From: Microbacterium sp. H1-D42
Lineage (GTDB): Bacteria > Actinomycetota > Actinomycetes > Actinomycetales > Microbacteriaceae
Length of the DNA stretch: 64,000 nucleotides
NCBI RefSeq assembly: GCF_022637555.1
Contig: NZ_CP093342.1
Location: forward strand, 2,170,001 to 2,234,000
Reading direction: 5' to 3'
Both the position numbers and the translations under genes were made by a program. The notes under the pieces are model-generated. The model was given only the letters and a program-made list of their open reading frames with translations, did not search any database and had not been told where the DNA came from. Below, piece after piece: positions 48,788-57,813 of this stretch; the stretch's first letter is position 1, and each line of letters starts with the position of its first letter.

Positions 48788-50455
48788 TCACATCCGCTCC
48801 GGCGCCGACACGCCGAGCAGCCCGAGTCCGTTGCGCAGTACCTGGCCGGTGGCGTCGTTCAGCCAGAGGCGGGTGCGATGCACGGTCTCGAGCGGGTCGT
48901 CGCCCTTCGGAATGACCCGGCAGCTGTCGTACCAGCGGTGGTAGAGACCCGCCAGCTCTTCCAGGTAGCGGGCGATGCGGTGCGGCTCGCGAACCTCGGC
49001 TGCGAATCCGACGATGCGGGGGAACTCCTGCAGCGCGCCGAGCAGCGCGCTCTCGGTCTCGTGCGTGAGCAGCTCAGGAGCGAACTCCGAGCGATCGACG
49101 CCGGAGTCAGCCGCGTTGCGCGCAACGTTGTGTGTGCGCGCATGTGCGTACTGCACGTAGAACACCGGGTTGTCGTTGGTGCGCTTCTGCAGCAGCTCGG
49201 GGTCGAGGTCGAGAGGCGAATCGGCCGGAGAGCGCTCCAGCGAGTACCGCAGAGCATCGGTGCCAAGCCAGTCGAGCAGATCGTCCATCTCGATGATGTT
49301 GCCGGCACGCTTGCTGAGGCGCGCACCGTTGATCGAGACCATCTGCCCGATCAGTACCTGGATGTTCTTCGCGGGGTCCTCACCGGCCGCACCTGCGACC
49401 GCCTTGAGCCTGTTGACGTAGCCGTGGTGGTCGGCACCGAGCAGGTAGATCTTGTTCTGGAAGCCCCGGTCGCCCTTGTTCAGGTAGTACGCGGCATCGG
49501 CGGCGAAGTACGTGTACTCGCCGTTGGAGCGCCGGATCACGCGATCCTTGTCGTCGGTGAAGTCCGTGGTGCGCACCCACACCGCGCCGTCTTCGTCGAA
49601 CACATGTCCCTGTGCGCGCAGGCGGTCCACCGCCTGATCCACCAGGCTCGGTGACCCCCCGGTGCCAGCGGCATGCAGGGTGCGCTCCGAGAACCACACG
49701 TCGAACGGCACGTTGAACCGCTCGAGTGACGCCTTGATCTCGGAGAGCTGATACTCGTAGGCCTGGTCGCGGGCGATGACGAGCTGCTCGTCGTGCGGCA
49801 GGTCGAGGAGTCCTGGGTGTGCCGCGAGCACGCGGGTGGCGAGGTCCGTGATGTACTCACCGGGGTACCCGCCCTCCGGAGTCGGTTCGCCCTTGATCGC
49901 GGCGAGCACCGACTGGCCGAAGCGCTCCATCTGCGCGCCGGCGTCGTTGATGTAGTACTCGCGCGCGGCCGTCGCTCCGCTGGCGAGCAGCAGGCGCACG
50001 ATCGAGTCGCCCAGCGCCGCCCAGCGCGTGTGCGCGATGTGCAGCGGGCCGGTCGGGTTCGCCGAGACGAATTCGACGTTGACGGACACGCCCGCCTGGG
50101 AGTCGTTGGTGCCGTAGGCATCGGCCGCATCGACGATCGTCTTCGCGAGCGCTCCGGCCGCGGCGGCCTCAAGACGGATGTTGATGAAGCCGGGGCCGGC
50201 GACGTCGACACTGGCAATGCCATCGACATGCTGGAGGTCATCCGCGATCTGCTGCGCGAGCTCACGCGGATTCGTGCCGAATGGCTTCGCCAGCCGCATG
50301 GCGATGTTGGTCGCCCAGTCGCCGTGGTCGCGGTTGCGGGGGCGCTCGAGCACGATGTCGGATGCTGTCAGAGCCGGCGCTTCATCGGGACGTCGCTCGG
50401 CCGCGATGGGGACGAGGACGGACAGGACGGCAGCGGAAAGGGAATCTGGGCTCAT
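48788..50455 (-). CDS. argS: arginyl-tRNA synthetase
   Basis: A 555-residue class I synthetase. The HIGH-type signature is HIAH at 139-142 (PTGPLHIAHTRWAALGDS); the KMSKS-type loop is ARLSKRAGN; and the C-terminal DALR anticodon domain ends in LGLLGVSAPERM. GGAGCGG lies just before the ATG, and a TAGACT box is nine bases upstream. In many actinobacteria argS directly precedes lysA; here three genes lie between. Confidence 0.97.
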   Translation of the reverse strand: MSPDSLSAAVLSVLVPIAAERRPDEAPALTASDIVLERPRNRDHGDWATNIAMRLAKPFGTNPRELAQQIADDLQHVDGIASVDVAGPGFINIRLEAAAAGALAKTIVDAADAYGTNDSQAGVSVNVEFVSANPTGPLHIAHTRWAALGDSIVRLLLASGATAAREYYINDAGAQMERFGQSVLAAIKGEPTPEGGYPGEYITDLATRVLAAHPGLLDLPHDEQLVIARDQAYEYQLSEIKASLERFNVPFDVWFSERTLHAAGTGGSPSLVDQAVDRLRAQGHVFDEDGAVWVRTTDFTDDKDRVIRRSNGEYTYFAADAAYYLNKGDRGFQNKIYLLGADHHGYVNRLKAVAGAAGEDPAKNIQVLIGQMVSINGARLSKRAGNIIEMDDLLDWLGTDALRYSLERSPADSPLDLDPELLQKRTNDNPVFYVQYAHARTHNVARNAADSGVDRSEFAPELLTHETESALLGALQEFPRIVGFAAEVREPHRIARYLEELAGLYHRWYDSCRVIPKGDDPLETVHRTRLWLNDATGQVLRNGLGLLGVSAPERM

Positions 50456-50494
50456 AGCCGCTCCAGTCTACGGCCCACAGCCGCGGACCACGTG

Positions 50495-51478
50495 TCAGCG
50501 GAAGGCCGCCAGAGTCTCGGTCAGTCGCGCCAGGATCACGTCGTCCGCGGCACCACCCGCGGCGCGCACCGCCAGCATCGCCGCACCGACGGCCCCGTCG
50601 CTGACCGGACGCAGCTCCAGACCATCGGCGGCGGTCCCCAGCCGCGCGAGGAAGGCATCGCGCACGGGTCCGGTGCGCGCCACGACGCTGCCGCCGATCA
50701 CCAGCGGGCCAGGGCCGGTGAGCACCGCTGACAGCGTGTCGGCCAGGTGCTCGCCTGCTTCCGTGAGGATGCCAAGCGCGACAGCATCCGAATCCTCGAA
50801 TGCGAGCGGGGCGAGACCGGCCAACTCGATCGGCGGGTGGCCGTACAGCAGCCCGACGAGCTGCTCGAGTTCCTCACTGCGCCCGAACTGCCTCACGTCG
50901 GTGCGCTGCAGCCCGTAGCGGGCGAGCACGCCGTCGGTCAGCGTCGTTCGCGGACCCGTGTGGTCGAGGTCCTGCACGGCCGCACGCGCGATGGCATGGC
51001 CGATCCAGAATCCGCTGCCGCGGTCGCCGACCAGCCAGCCGAGCCCATCCCCTGTGCCGTCGATGATCCCGTTCTGCACCCTGACGACGCACGCACCAGT
51101 TCCGGAGACGAGTGCGTACCCGAACGTGTCCGCTGCGCCGCTGAAGTAGGTCGCGAGCAGGTCGGCCTCGAACACCAGGGCCCCATCGAATCCCTGCGTG
51201 ACCAGCCGATCGCGCAGCCAGCCATGATCGCCGGTGGCCCGCATCCCCGCCATCGCGGCGACCACGACAGAGGCTTCGGAGAGGGAGCGGCCGGAGTGCG
51301 CAAGGGCCTGCGCGATGGCATCCAGCACTCCATCGGCGGCGCGTTCCGGGCCTGCGGAGATCGGATTGCCGCGGCCGCCGACGCCGTAGCCGAGGCACCG
51401 CCCATGCCGGTCCGTGACCAGCGCGCGGGTAGACGTTCCCCCGGCGTCGAGACCGATGAGGAGCGGTTCGTGATTCAT
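50495..51478 (-). CDS. BadF/BadG-type N-acetylglucosamine kinase-like protein
   Basis: A 327-residue ASKHA-fold kinase. The phosphate-1 motif is GLDAGGTSTRALV (9-21), phosphate-2 is VSGTGACVV and the adenosine motif is LVIGGSVVA. Family members phosphorylate N-acetylglucosamine or similar amino sugars. Divergently transcribed from rpiR-SIS-ngcEFG, so it is probably the kinase for the imported sugar. A minus-strand -10 TATTCT (51515-51520) overlaps the rpiR promoter. Confidence 0.88.
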   Translation of the reverse strand: MNHEPLLIGLDAGGTSTRALVTDRHGRCLGYGVGGRGNPISAGPERAADGVLDAIAQALAHSGRSLSEASVVVAAMAGMRATGDHGWLRDRLVTQGFDGALVFEADLLATYFSGAADTFGYALVSGTGACVVRVQNGIIDGTGDGLGWLVGDRGSGFWIGHAIARAAVQDLDHTGPRTTLTDGVLARYGLQRTDVRQFGRSEELEQLVGLLYGHPPIELAGLAPLAFEDSDAVALGILTEAGEHLADTLSAVLTGPGPLVIGGSVVARTGPVRDAFLARLGTAADGLELRPVSDGAVGAAMLAVRAAGGAADDVILARLTETLAAFR

Positions 51479-51495
51479 TTGTGATCTCGTCCTGT

Positions 51496-51527
51496 TTGAC
51501 GTTTTCGTCGCGTGAGAATAGTTTTCA
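51496..51527. promoter_or_regulatory. shared promoter/operator of the amino-sugar locus
   Basis: On the plus strand TTGACG (51496-51501), 17 bases, TAGTTT (51519-51524) form a good promoter for rpiR. On the minus strand TATTCT (51520-51515) is a -10 for the kinase gene. Both lie in the near-palindrome TGAGAATAGTTTTCA (51513-51527), half-site TGA(G/A)AA, a likely operator for the RpiR-type regulator. Confidence 0.65.
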
Positions 51528-51588
51528 TTTCAACAGACATCTCAGGTCGACGACGGCCGGAGTCACTTCAGGGAAGAAGTTGGAGGCA

Positions 51589-52530
51589 ATGGTGCCACGG
51601 ACCACAGGCAACGGCAACGGCGGAGGTCTGACGATCGCACGTCGGATCGCAGCGGGTCGCCGCGCAATGCCGACGGCGATGAGCAAGATCGCCGATGTCG
51701 TGTCCGAGCACCCGGCCGCTCCAGTCGAACTCACCATCACCGAGCTGGCCGAGCGCGCCGGAACCTCACCTGCCACGGTCACCAGGTTCTGCCGAGCACT
51801 GGGCTTCGACGGCTACACGCAGTTCCGCGTCGGCGTCGCCAGCGAGATCGGCCGCGGCGACGCGGACGAGAGCTGGCAGGCGGACATCGGCCAGGAGTTC
51901 GGCGCCGAGGACGAAGCCGGAAAGGTGCTGCAGACCCTCGTCGCCCTGCACGTCGAGAACCTCGAGACCACGGCCGCCCATCTCGACCTGGACGTCGTGC
52001 TGCGCGTCGCCGACGCGATCGCCGCCAGCCGGCACGTCGACATCTACGGCGTCGGCGGCAGCGGGGTCATCGCCCGCGAGTTCCAGGCCCGCATGTACCG
52101 CATCGGCGTCAACGCCCATGCCTGGTCCGACGTGCACGAGGGCCTCACCAGCGCGGTCATGCAGAACAGCGAATCTGTCGCGATCGGCATCTCGAGCACC
52201 GGGCGCACCGAAGAGACCGTGCAGATGCTGTCGCAGGCGCGCGCCGCCGGCGCCTTCACCGTCGCCATCACCCACGACACCGACTCCTGGCTCGCCGGCC
52301 TCGCCGACGTCTCACTCGCCACCGCCGAGCCCACCCCGTACCTGCGCCCTGACGACCTGTCGGTGAAGCACTCACAGTTGCTCGTGCTGGATCTGCTCTA
52401 CCTGCTGGTCGCCCAGCAGACCTTCGGCGTCGCCACGACGCACCTCGCCGCAAGCGCGATGGCCGTCTCCGGTCACCGACGCTCGGCCCGAGCCGCCCGT
52501 ACACCAGCCCTGCAAGAGGAGAGCCGATGA
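51589..52530 (+). CDS. MurR/RpiR family transcriptional regulator
   Basis: A 313-residue regulator with an N-terminal HTH_6 domain (TITELAERAGTSPATVTRFCRALGFDGYTQFR) and a C-terminal SIS domain (DIYGVGGSGVIAREFQARMYRIG, VAIGISSTGRTEETVQML) that binds a phosphosugar effector. The start is the ATG at 51589 with TTGGAGG upstream. It heads the operon rpiR-SIS-ngcEFG and presumably controls it and the divergent kinase in response to an amino-sugar phosphate. Confidence 0.93.
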   Translation: MVPRTTGNGNGGGLTIARRIAAGRRAMPTAMSKIADVVSEHPAAPVELTITELAERAGTSPATVTRFCRALGFDGYTQFRVGVASEIGRGDADESWQADIGQEFGAEDEAGKVLQTLVALHVENLETTAAHLDLDVVLRVADAIAASRHVDIYGVGGSGVIAREFQARMYRIGVNAHAWSDVHEGLTSAVMQNSESVAIGISSTGRTEETVQMLSQARAAGAFTVAITHDTDSWLAGLADVSLATAEPTPYLRPDDLSVKHSQLLVLDLLYLLVAQQTFGVATTHLAASAMAVSGHRRSARAARTPALQEESR

Positions 52531-53285
52531 GCGCCACACCAACCGATCTGCTGCGCGAGGCGACGACCCGCCTCGAGCGCCTTGCCGCCGATGCCGAATC
52601 CGGTGCGCTGGATGCGGCGATCACCATCCTGGTCGACGCCCTCGACCGGGGCGGCGTACTGCATGCCTTCGGCACCGGCCACTCCGAGGCGTTCGCCATG
52701 GAGATCGCCGGGCGCGCTGGTGGGCTCATCCCCACCAGCAAGTTCAGTCTGCGCGACATCGTGCTACACGGTGACCGCGACATCTCGGTCCTCGAGGGCG
52801 AGCCGCCGCTGGAGCGTCAGCCCTGGGTGGTGGAAGAGCTCATGGCGACCGTGCCGGTTCACGAGCACGATGTGTTCCTCATCGCCTCGAACTCCGGTGT
52901 CAACGGCTCGATCGTCGGCACCGCTCTCTGGGCGAAGGAGCGCGGTCACCGCGTCATCGCCGTCACGAGCCTTGATCACACCGCACGGGTCGAGCCCAAG
53001 CACCCCAGCGGCAAGCGCCTCAGCGAGGTCGCCGACGTCGTCATCGACAATCTCGCCCCCTACGGCGATGCCACGCTCGAGGTCGCCGACGGCATCGGCG
53101 CCGGCGCGATCTCGTCGATCACCGCAGCGTTCATCGCGCAGCTGCTGACGCTCGGCGTCGCGCGCACGATCGCCGCACGCGGTGAGACGCCCCCGATGTA
53201 CATCTCCGCCAACATTCCCGGCGGCGATGAGCACAACTCCGTCCTTGAGGACCGCTACGCGGGCCACATCCGGCGGGGAGCCTGA
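52527..53285 (+). CDS. SIS-domain sugar-phosphate protein (UPF0309-like)
   Basis: A 252-residue SIS-domain protein (GGVLHAFGTGHSEAFAMEIAGRAGG, LIASNSGVNGSIVGTALWAKERGH, VIAVTSLDHTARVEP). It resembles UPF0309 and the MurQ/GmhA side of the SIS family, which act on amino-sugar or heptose phosphates; no specific reaction can be assigned. Its ATG overlaps the rpiR stop (ATGA), and it is followed by ngcE after 57 bases. Confidence 0.85.
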   Translation: MSATPTDLLREATTRLERLAADAESGALDAAITILVDALDRGGVLHAFGTGHSEAFAMEIAGRAGGLIPTSKFSLRDIVLHGDRDISVLEGEPPLERQPWVVEELMATVPVHEHDVFLIASNSGVNGSIVGTALWAKERGHRVIAVTSLDHTARVEPKHPSGKRLSEVADVVIDNLAPYGDATLEVADGIGAGAISSITAAFIAQLLTLGVARTIAARGETPPMYISANIPGGDEHNSVLEDRYAGHIRRGA

Positions 53286-53342
53286 TCGGATCTCCGGTCG
53301 GCCCGAACCCACACCGATCACATCACAACGGAAGGTAAAGAG

Positions 53343-54761
53343 ATGGAACTCAACGAAGCATCCATCAGCCGTCGCAACCTGCTGCGCGGCGCGGCTGCCG
53401 CAGCAGTGCTGCTGCCGTTCGGCGCGACCCTCGCGTCCTGCGCAGCGCCCGGCGGCGGAGGCGGCGACAAGAAGCCCGAGGGCGATGTCACCGCTGACAA
53501 CCCGTTCGGCGTCGCAGCCAACTCGAAGGTCGACGCTGTCGTCTTCGACGGTGGCTACGGCATCGACTACGTGCAGAACGCGGCGAAGATCATGGAGGGC
53601 AACAAGGCTCTCGACGGCGTGACCATCAAGGTCTCGGCGTCCACCAAGATCGCGCAGGAACTGCAGCCCCGCTTCGTCGGTGGCAACCCGCCGGACCTCA
53701 TCGACAACTCGGGTGCCAACTCGATCGGCTGGAACACGATCCTCGACCAGCTCGAGGACCTCAGCTCGGTGCTCGAGTCGAACAACCTCGAGGGCAAGAA
53801 GATCGCGGACACGCTGTTCGACGGTGTGAAGGCTCCCGGCACGTTCGGCGACAAGTTCGCGGCCATCAACTACGTGTTCACCACGTACGCGCTGTGGTAC
53901 TCGGGCAGCCTGTTCAAGGACAACGGCTGGGAGGCTCCCAAGACGTGGGAGGACCTCGAGAAGCTCGGCGCTGCCGCCAAGGAGAAGGGCAAGTACCTCT
54001 TCCTGTGGGGCAAGGAGGCGGCGACCTACTACCAGACGTTCGTCATCGACTCCGCCGTCATCCAGTCGGGCGACGACGTGCGTCTGCCGCTCGAGAACCT
54101 GGAGGAGGGCTGCTGGTCGCACCCCACCCTGCAGGCCATCCTCACCAAGTTCCACGCCATGATCCAGGCCGGCTACGTCAAGCCCGGTGGCGGTGGCACG
54201 CAGTTCACCCAGGCCCAGGCTCAGTGGAGCCTCGACCAGGAGGCGCTGCTCTACCCGTCTGGTTCGTGGATCGAGAACGAGATGAAGAAGACCACGAAGG
54301 ATGGCTTCGAGATGATGGGCGTCCGCGAGACGCCCCTCGACGGCAACGCCACCACCCCAGCCGGGTACATGCGCGCTGAGGCCGGTGAGCCGTTCATCGT
54401 GCCGACGAACTCGAAGAACCCGGCCGGTGGCAAGGAGCTTCTGCGCACGATGCTCTCCGCCGACGCAGCCGCGTCGTTCTCGAAGAGCAAGCTCGCGCCG
54501 ACCGTCGTCAAGGGCACCGTTCCCGCTGACGGCTTCGGCTCGACCGCGCTCGTCTCGCAGGTCGAGATGATCGATGCCGCAGGTGCCGGCATGTTCACGA
54601 TCAAGTCGACCAACCTGTACGGCATGAACTCCGACCAGCTGCCCATCTGGAACTCGTTCCTGGATGGCAAGATGACGGTCGCCGAGATCACCAAGCAGCT
54701 GCAGGCGCTGGTCGACAAGATCCGCAACGACAGCTCCATTGAGAAGATCGAGATCAAGTGA
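53343..54761 (+). CDS. ngcE: ABC transporter substrate-binding lipoprotein, NgcE-like
   Basis: A 472-residue binding protein with a Tat-type lipoprotein signal: twin Arg at 10-11 (ISRRNLLRG) and lipobox LASC with Cys33. The mature part is a class of solute-binding protein close to Streptomyces NgcE, which takes up N-acetylglucosamine and chitobiose (PRFVGGNPPDLIDNSG, TTYALWYSGSLFKDNGWEAPKTWEDLEKLG, YPSGSWIENEM). GGAAGG precedes the ATG. Its stop overlaps the ngcF start by four bases. Confidence 0.9.
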   Translation: MELNEASISRRNLLRGAAAAAVLLPFGATLASCAAPGGGGGDKKPEGDVTADNPFGVAANSKVDAVVFDGGYGIDYVQNAAKIMEGNKALDGVTIKVSASTKIAQELQPRFVGGNPPDLIDNSGANSIGWNTILDQLEDLSSVLESNNLEGKKIADTLFDGVKAPGTFGDKFAAINYVFTTYALWYSGSLFKDNGWEAPKTWEDLEKLGAAAKEKGKYLFLWGKEAATYYQTFVIDSAVIQSGDDVRLPLENLEEGCWSHPTLQAILTKFHAMIQAGYVKPGGGGTQFTQAQAQWSLDQEALLYPSGSWIENEMKKTTKDGFEMMGVRETPLDGNATTPAGYMRAEAGEPFIVPTNSKNPAGGKELLRTMLSADAAASFSKSKLAPTVVKGTVPADGFGSTALVSQVEMIDAAGAGMFTIKSTNLYGMNSDQLPIWNSFLDGKMTVAEITKQLQALVDKIRNDSSIEKIEIK

Positions 54762-55783
54762 CCTCTTCGACCACTACTGGTGGTCCCGAGCTGCAGACCG
54801 CTGCGGTGACTGCAGCACGCACGGGGCGACGCAAGTCGCCCCGTGCGGGGGTCCCGCGCAAACTCACGTTCGACTACGTGTCGTTCCTGCTCGTCTTCCT
54901 CGGGCTTCCACTGGCGATCTTCCTGATCTTCGTGATCTCGCCGTTCGTTCAGGCTGTCTACTACTCGATGACGAACTGGACCGGCTTCTCGCCGAACATG
55001 GACTTCATCGGCGTGCAGAACTTCGTGAAGCTGTTCCAGGACACGACGTTCCTGCAGGCGATGGGCAACAACATCCTGCTCGCGATCGTCGTGCCGCTGG
55101 TCACCCTCACCATCGCGATGATCTTCGCGAGCATGATCACTGTCGGCGGCCCGAGCCACGGCCAGGTCCGCGGGCTCAAGGGCTCCAGCTTCTACCGGGT
55201 GGTGTCGTTCTTCCCGTACGTCATCCCCGCGATCGTCATCGCGATCCTGTGGAACATGATCTACACCCCGAGCGGCCTGCTGAACGGCGTGCTCGAGCTG
55301 TTCGGCCTCGACATGAACGAGTACGCATGGCTGGGTGATGAGCGCACCGCCATGGGTGCGACGATCTTCGTCATCGTGTGGAGCATGGTCGGCTTCTACA
55401 TGGTGCTGTTCGTCGCCGCGATCAAGGGCATCCCCTCGGAGACGCTCGAGGCCGCTCGCATCGACGGCGCCGGACGGTTCCGGACGCTGACGTCGATCCT
55501 GCTTCCGCAGATCCGCGACAACGTGCAGACCGCGTACATCTATCTCGGCATCCTCGCACTCGACGCGTTCGTGTACATGGCTGGTCTGAACGCGACCGGT
55601 GGCCCCGGCAACAGCACGCTGGTGATGAGCCAGTACCTGTTCCGCACCGCATTCGAGAAGGGCCAATTCGGTCTCGCAAGTGCCATGGGTGTCGTCCTCG
55701 CCGTGATGACCCTGCTGTTCGCCGCAATCGTCATCGGCGTGTTCCGCCTGATCGGCGGCAAGGATGAAGGGGGACGCTCATGA
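54758..55783 (+). CDS. ngcF: ABC sugar transporter permease, NgcF-like
   Basis: A 341-residue permease with six membrane segments (FLLVFLGLPLAIFLIFVISPF and five more) and the EAA loop ETLEAARIDGAGRFRTLTSI that contacts the ATPase. A basic cytoplasmic N-terminus precedes the first segment. GTG start overlapping ngcE by four bases. Domain structure and neighbours match NgcF. Confidence 0.92.
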   Translation: MTSSTTTGGPELQTAAVTAARTGRRKSPRAGVPRKLTFDYVSFLLVFLGLPLAIFLIFVISPFVQAVYYSMTNWTGFSPNMDFIGVQNFVKLFQDTTFLQAMGNNILLAIVVPLVTLTIAMIFASMITVGGPSHGQVRGLKGSSFYRVVSFFPYVIPAIVIAILWNMIYTPSGLLNGVLELFGLDMNEYAWLGDERTAMGATIFVIVWSMVGFYMVLFVAAIKGIPSETLEAARIDGAGRFRTLTSILLPQIRDNVQTAYIYLGILALDAFVYMAGLNATGGPGNSTLVMSQYLFRTAFEKGQFGLASAMGVVLAVMTLLFAAIVIGVFRLIGGKDEGGRS

Positions 55784-56691
55784 GCACCGAAACGCGCGCA
55801 GCGGTCACCATCGACCGCAAGTCACGGGCGAAGACGCCCCGTACCCGCACCACGAAGGAGACCGCGGGCGACAAGTGGGTCGGAGGCGTTTCACACGTCG
55901 TTCTCGCGATCTGGTCGATCATCGTCATTCTGCCGATGGTGTGGACATTCGTCGGCTCGTTCAAGACCACCAAAGAGATCTTCGCCTCTCCGTTCGGCCT
56001 ACCCGCGAACTGGAGCTTCGAGAACTACGTCAACGCCTGGGTGAAGAACAGCTTCGGCCAGATGTTCCTCAACACCATCATCGTCGTGGGCGGCTCGCTC
56101 GTGCTGGTGATGATCCTCGGCGCGATGTGCGCGTACGTGCTGGCTCGGTTCTCCCTGCCCGGCAGCAGGGTGATCTACTACCTGATGCTCGCAGGACTGA
56201 CCTTCCCGGTGTTCCTCGCCATCGTGCCGCTGTTCTTCATCCTGCAGGGCATGGGGCTGTTGAACACGCTGCCCGGTCTGATCCTCACCTACGTGGGCTT
56301 CGCTCTGCCGTTCACGGTGTTCTTCCTGTTCTCGTTCTTCAAATCGCTGCCGTACGAGATCCAGGAAGCCGCCTACGTGGATGGCGCCAGCGAGTGGCGC
56401 ACGTTCTTCACGGTGATGCTGCCGATGGCGAAGCCCGGCATGGCCGCGATCGCGATCATGAACTTCCTCGGTCTGTGGAACCAGTTCCTGCTGCCGATCT
56501 CGCTGAACACGAACCAGGACAACTACGTGCTGTCGCAGGGTATGGCGAGCTTCGCTTCGGCGGCCGGCTACCAGGTGGACTTCGGTGCGCTGTTCGCGGC
56601 AGTGATCATCACGATCGTGCCCGTGCTGATCGTGTACGTCCTGTTCCAGCGTCAGCTGCAGGGCTCCGTGTCCCAGGGCACGTCCAAGTAG
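55780..56691 (+). CDS. ngcG: ABC sugar transporter permease, NgcG-like
   Basis: A 303-residue MalG-type permease with the EAA loop YEIQEAAYVDGASEWRTFF and six membrane segments (VVLAIWSIIVILPMVWTFVG and five more). ATG overlaps the ngcF stop (ATGA). No ATP-binding subunit is encoded here; in Streptomyces NgcEFG relies on the shared ATPase MsiK, and the same is likely. Confidence 0.92.
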   Translation: MSTETRAAVTIDRKSRAKTPRTRTTKETAGDKWVGGVSHVVLAIWSIIVILPMVWTFVGSFKTTKEIFASPFGLPANWSFENYVNAWVKNSFGQMFLNTIIVVGGSLVLVMILGAMCAYVLARFSLPGSRVIYYLMLAGLTFPVFLAIVPLFFILQGMGLLNTLPGLILTYVGFALPFTVFFLFSFFKSLPYEIQEAAYVDGASEWRTFFTVMLPMAKPGMAAIAIMNFLGLWNQFLLPISLNTNQDNYVLSQGMASFASAAGYQVDFGALFAAVIITIVPVLIVYVLFQRQLQGSVSQGTSK

Positions 56692-56703
56692 CATCCGATG
56701 CAC

Positions 56704-56748
56704 AGCAGATCGCCCCTGCCCGCCTCGGCGCGGCAGGGGCGATCTGCT
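56704..56748 (+). terminator. intrinsic terminator after ngcG
   Basis: A perfect 17-bp stem: AGCAGATCGCCCCTGCC (56704-56720) with its complement at 56732-56748, 12 bases past the stop, followed by TCTC. Confidence 0.88.
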
Positions 56749-56809
56749 TCTCACCCCGTGTCTCGCATACGGTGATCGGTCCGGAATTCGTCAGATGCCA
56801 TTGTTCACC

Positions 56810-56815
56810 TACACT
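56810..56815 (+). promoter_or_regulatory. -10 box, leaderless GDSL hydrolase gene
   Basis: TACACT, then CACCCC, then the ATG at 56822. Confidence 0.6.
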
Positions 56816-56821
56816 CACCCC

Positions 56822-57616
56822 ATGACCCTGCACCCGCCGACCCGACGGCGCCGCCTGGCGGTCGTGATCATCGGCGTGGTCACCATCGCGCTCGCGGCCA
56901 TCCTCGGTGTGACGCGCCCCTGGATGCCGCCTGCTGAGACCGCGCCGATCGCCGCCGCCGCCGACGGTCTCTCCCCCGCGCCGCTTGCTCTGCCGGAGCA
57001 TCCGAAGGTGCTGGTGTTCGGCGACTCATGGACCTACGGTTCCGCGGCCACGGTGCCGACGCGGGGATACGCGTATCTGCTCGCCGATCTGATCGACGGC
57101 GAGACCATCGTCAGGGGCGTGCCGGGCAGCGGATACCAGCGGCCGGGCAGCATCGGACCGGTGTACGGCGAGCGCGTCAAGGCTTTGGATGCCCGAATCT
57201 TGCCGGACCTGATCATCATCCAAGGGTCGATCAACGACCGCCGCGAGGATCCGGCCGGGTACGCGGGCGCGGTGGGAGCCGTGTGGGATGCCATGGTCGC
57301 GAAGTTCCCTGACGTGCCGATCGCGATCCTCGGCCCCGCACCGCACGAGCTGCCTGTCGGCGCATCCACGGCGCGGATCGACCGCGACCTCGCCACCCTC
57401 GCCGCCGCTCGGAACTGGTGGTACATCTCCCCCGTGCAGGAGAAGTGGATCACCGATGAGAACTATCTCGACGTGATCGATGTCGGCCCTGGACGCAAGC
57501 ATCCTTCGAACGCCGGGCATGAGTATCTTGCGCAGAAACTGGCTGAGGCGCTCGACCGGCTCGGATCAGCGCCGGTGACCGCGGCTGACGGCTCGACGAC
57601 GCAGCCGGCGAAGTAG
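56822..57616 (+). CDS. SGNH/GDSL-family hydrolase, membrane-anchored
   Basis: A 264-residue protein with an N-terminal signal anchor (RRRRLAVVIIGVVTIALAAILG) and an extracytoplasmic SGNH hydrolase domain. Block I is VFGDSWTYG with Ser69, block II GVPGSGY, block III GSIND with Asn138, block V RKHPSNAGH with His227. Likely an esterase or acetylhydrolase acting at the cell surface; substrate unknown. The ATG lies six bases after TACACT (leaderless). Confidence 0.88.
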   Translation: MTLHPPTRRRRLAVVIIGVVTIALAAILGVTRPWMPPAETAPIAAAADGLSPAPLALPEHPKVLVFGDSWTYGSAATVPTRGYAYLLADLIDGETIVRGVPGSGYQRPGSIGPVYGERVKALDARILPDLIIIQGSINDRREDPAGYAGAVGAVWDAMVAKFPDVPIAILGPAPHELPVGASTARIDRDLATLAAARNWWYISPVQEKWITDENYLDVIDVGPGRKHPSNAGHEYLAQKLAEALDRLGSAPVTAADGSTTQPAK

Positions 57617-57641
57617 AAACCAGACGACGCCGGGACGAGAA

Positions 57642-57663
57642 AAGACCGCCCGAAAGCGGTCTT
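57642..57663. terminator. bidirectional terminator between the GDSL gene and tRNA-Arg
   Basis: AAGACCGC (57642-57649) pairs with GCGGTCTT (57656-57663) around CCGAAA. The minus side ends in TTTTCTCG and serves the tRNA. Confidence 0.75.
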
Positions 57664-57671
57664 CTCGTGTG

Positions 57672-57744
57672 TGCCCCCGACAGGAGTCGAACCTGCGACC
57701 TACGGTACCGGAAACCGGCGCTCTATCCACTGAGCTACGGAGGC
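57672..57744 (-). tRNA. tRNA-Arg (anticodon CCG)
   Basis: The 73-nt gene folds fully: acceptor GCCTCCG/CGGGGGC with one G-U pair, D-arm GCTC/GAGC, anticodon loop TTCCGGT with U33 and anticodon CCG, T-arm GCAGG-TTCGACT-CCTGT and discriminator A. CCA is not encoded. The anticodon stem CCGGT/ACCGT has a C-U mismatch at the outer 27-43 pair. It reads the CGG codon. Confidence 0.95.
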
Positions 57745-57813
57745 GTACCGGTCGAGCCTATCATTTGCGAGCACCGCTCCTGTGCAGCACGGGGCGCTCC
57801 GAACGGCGTCAGA

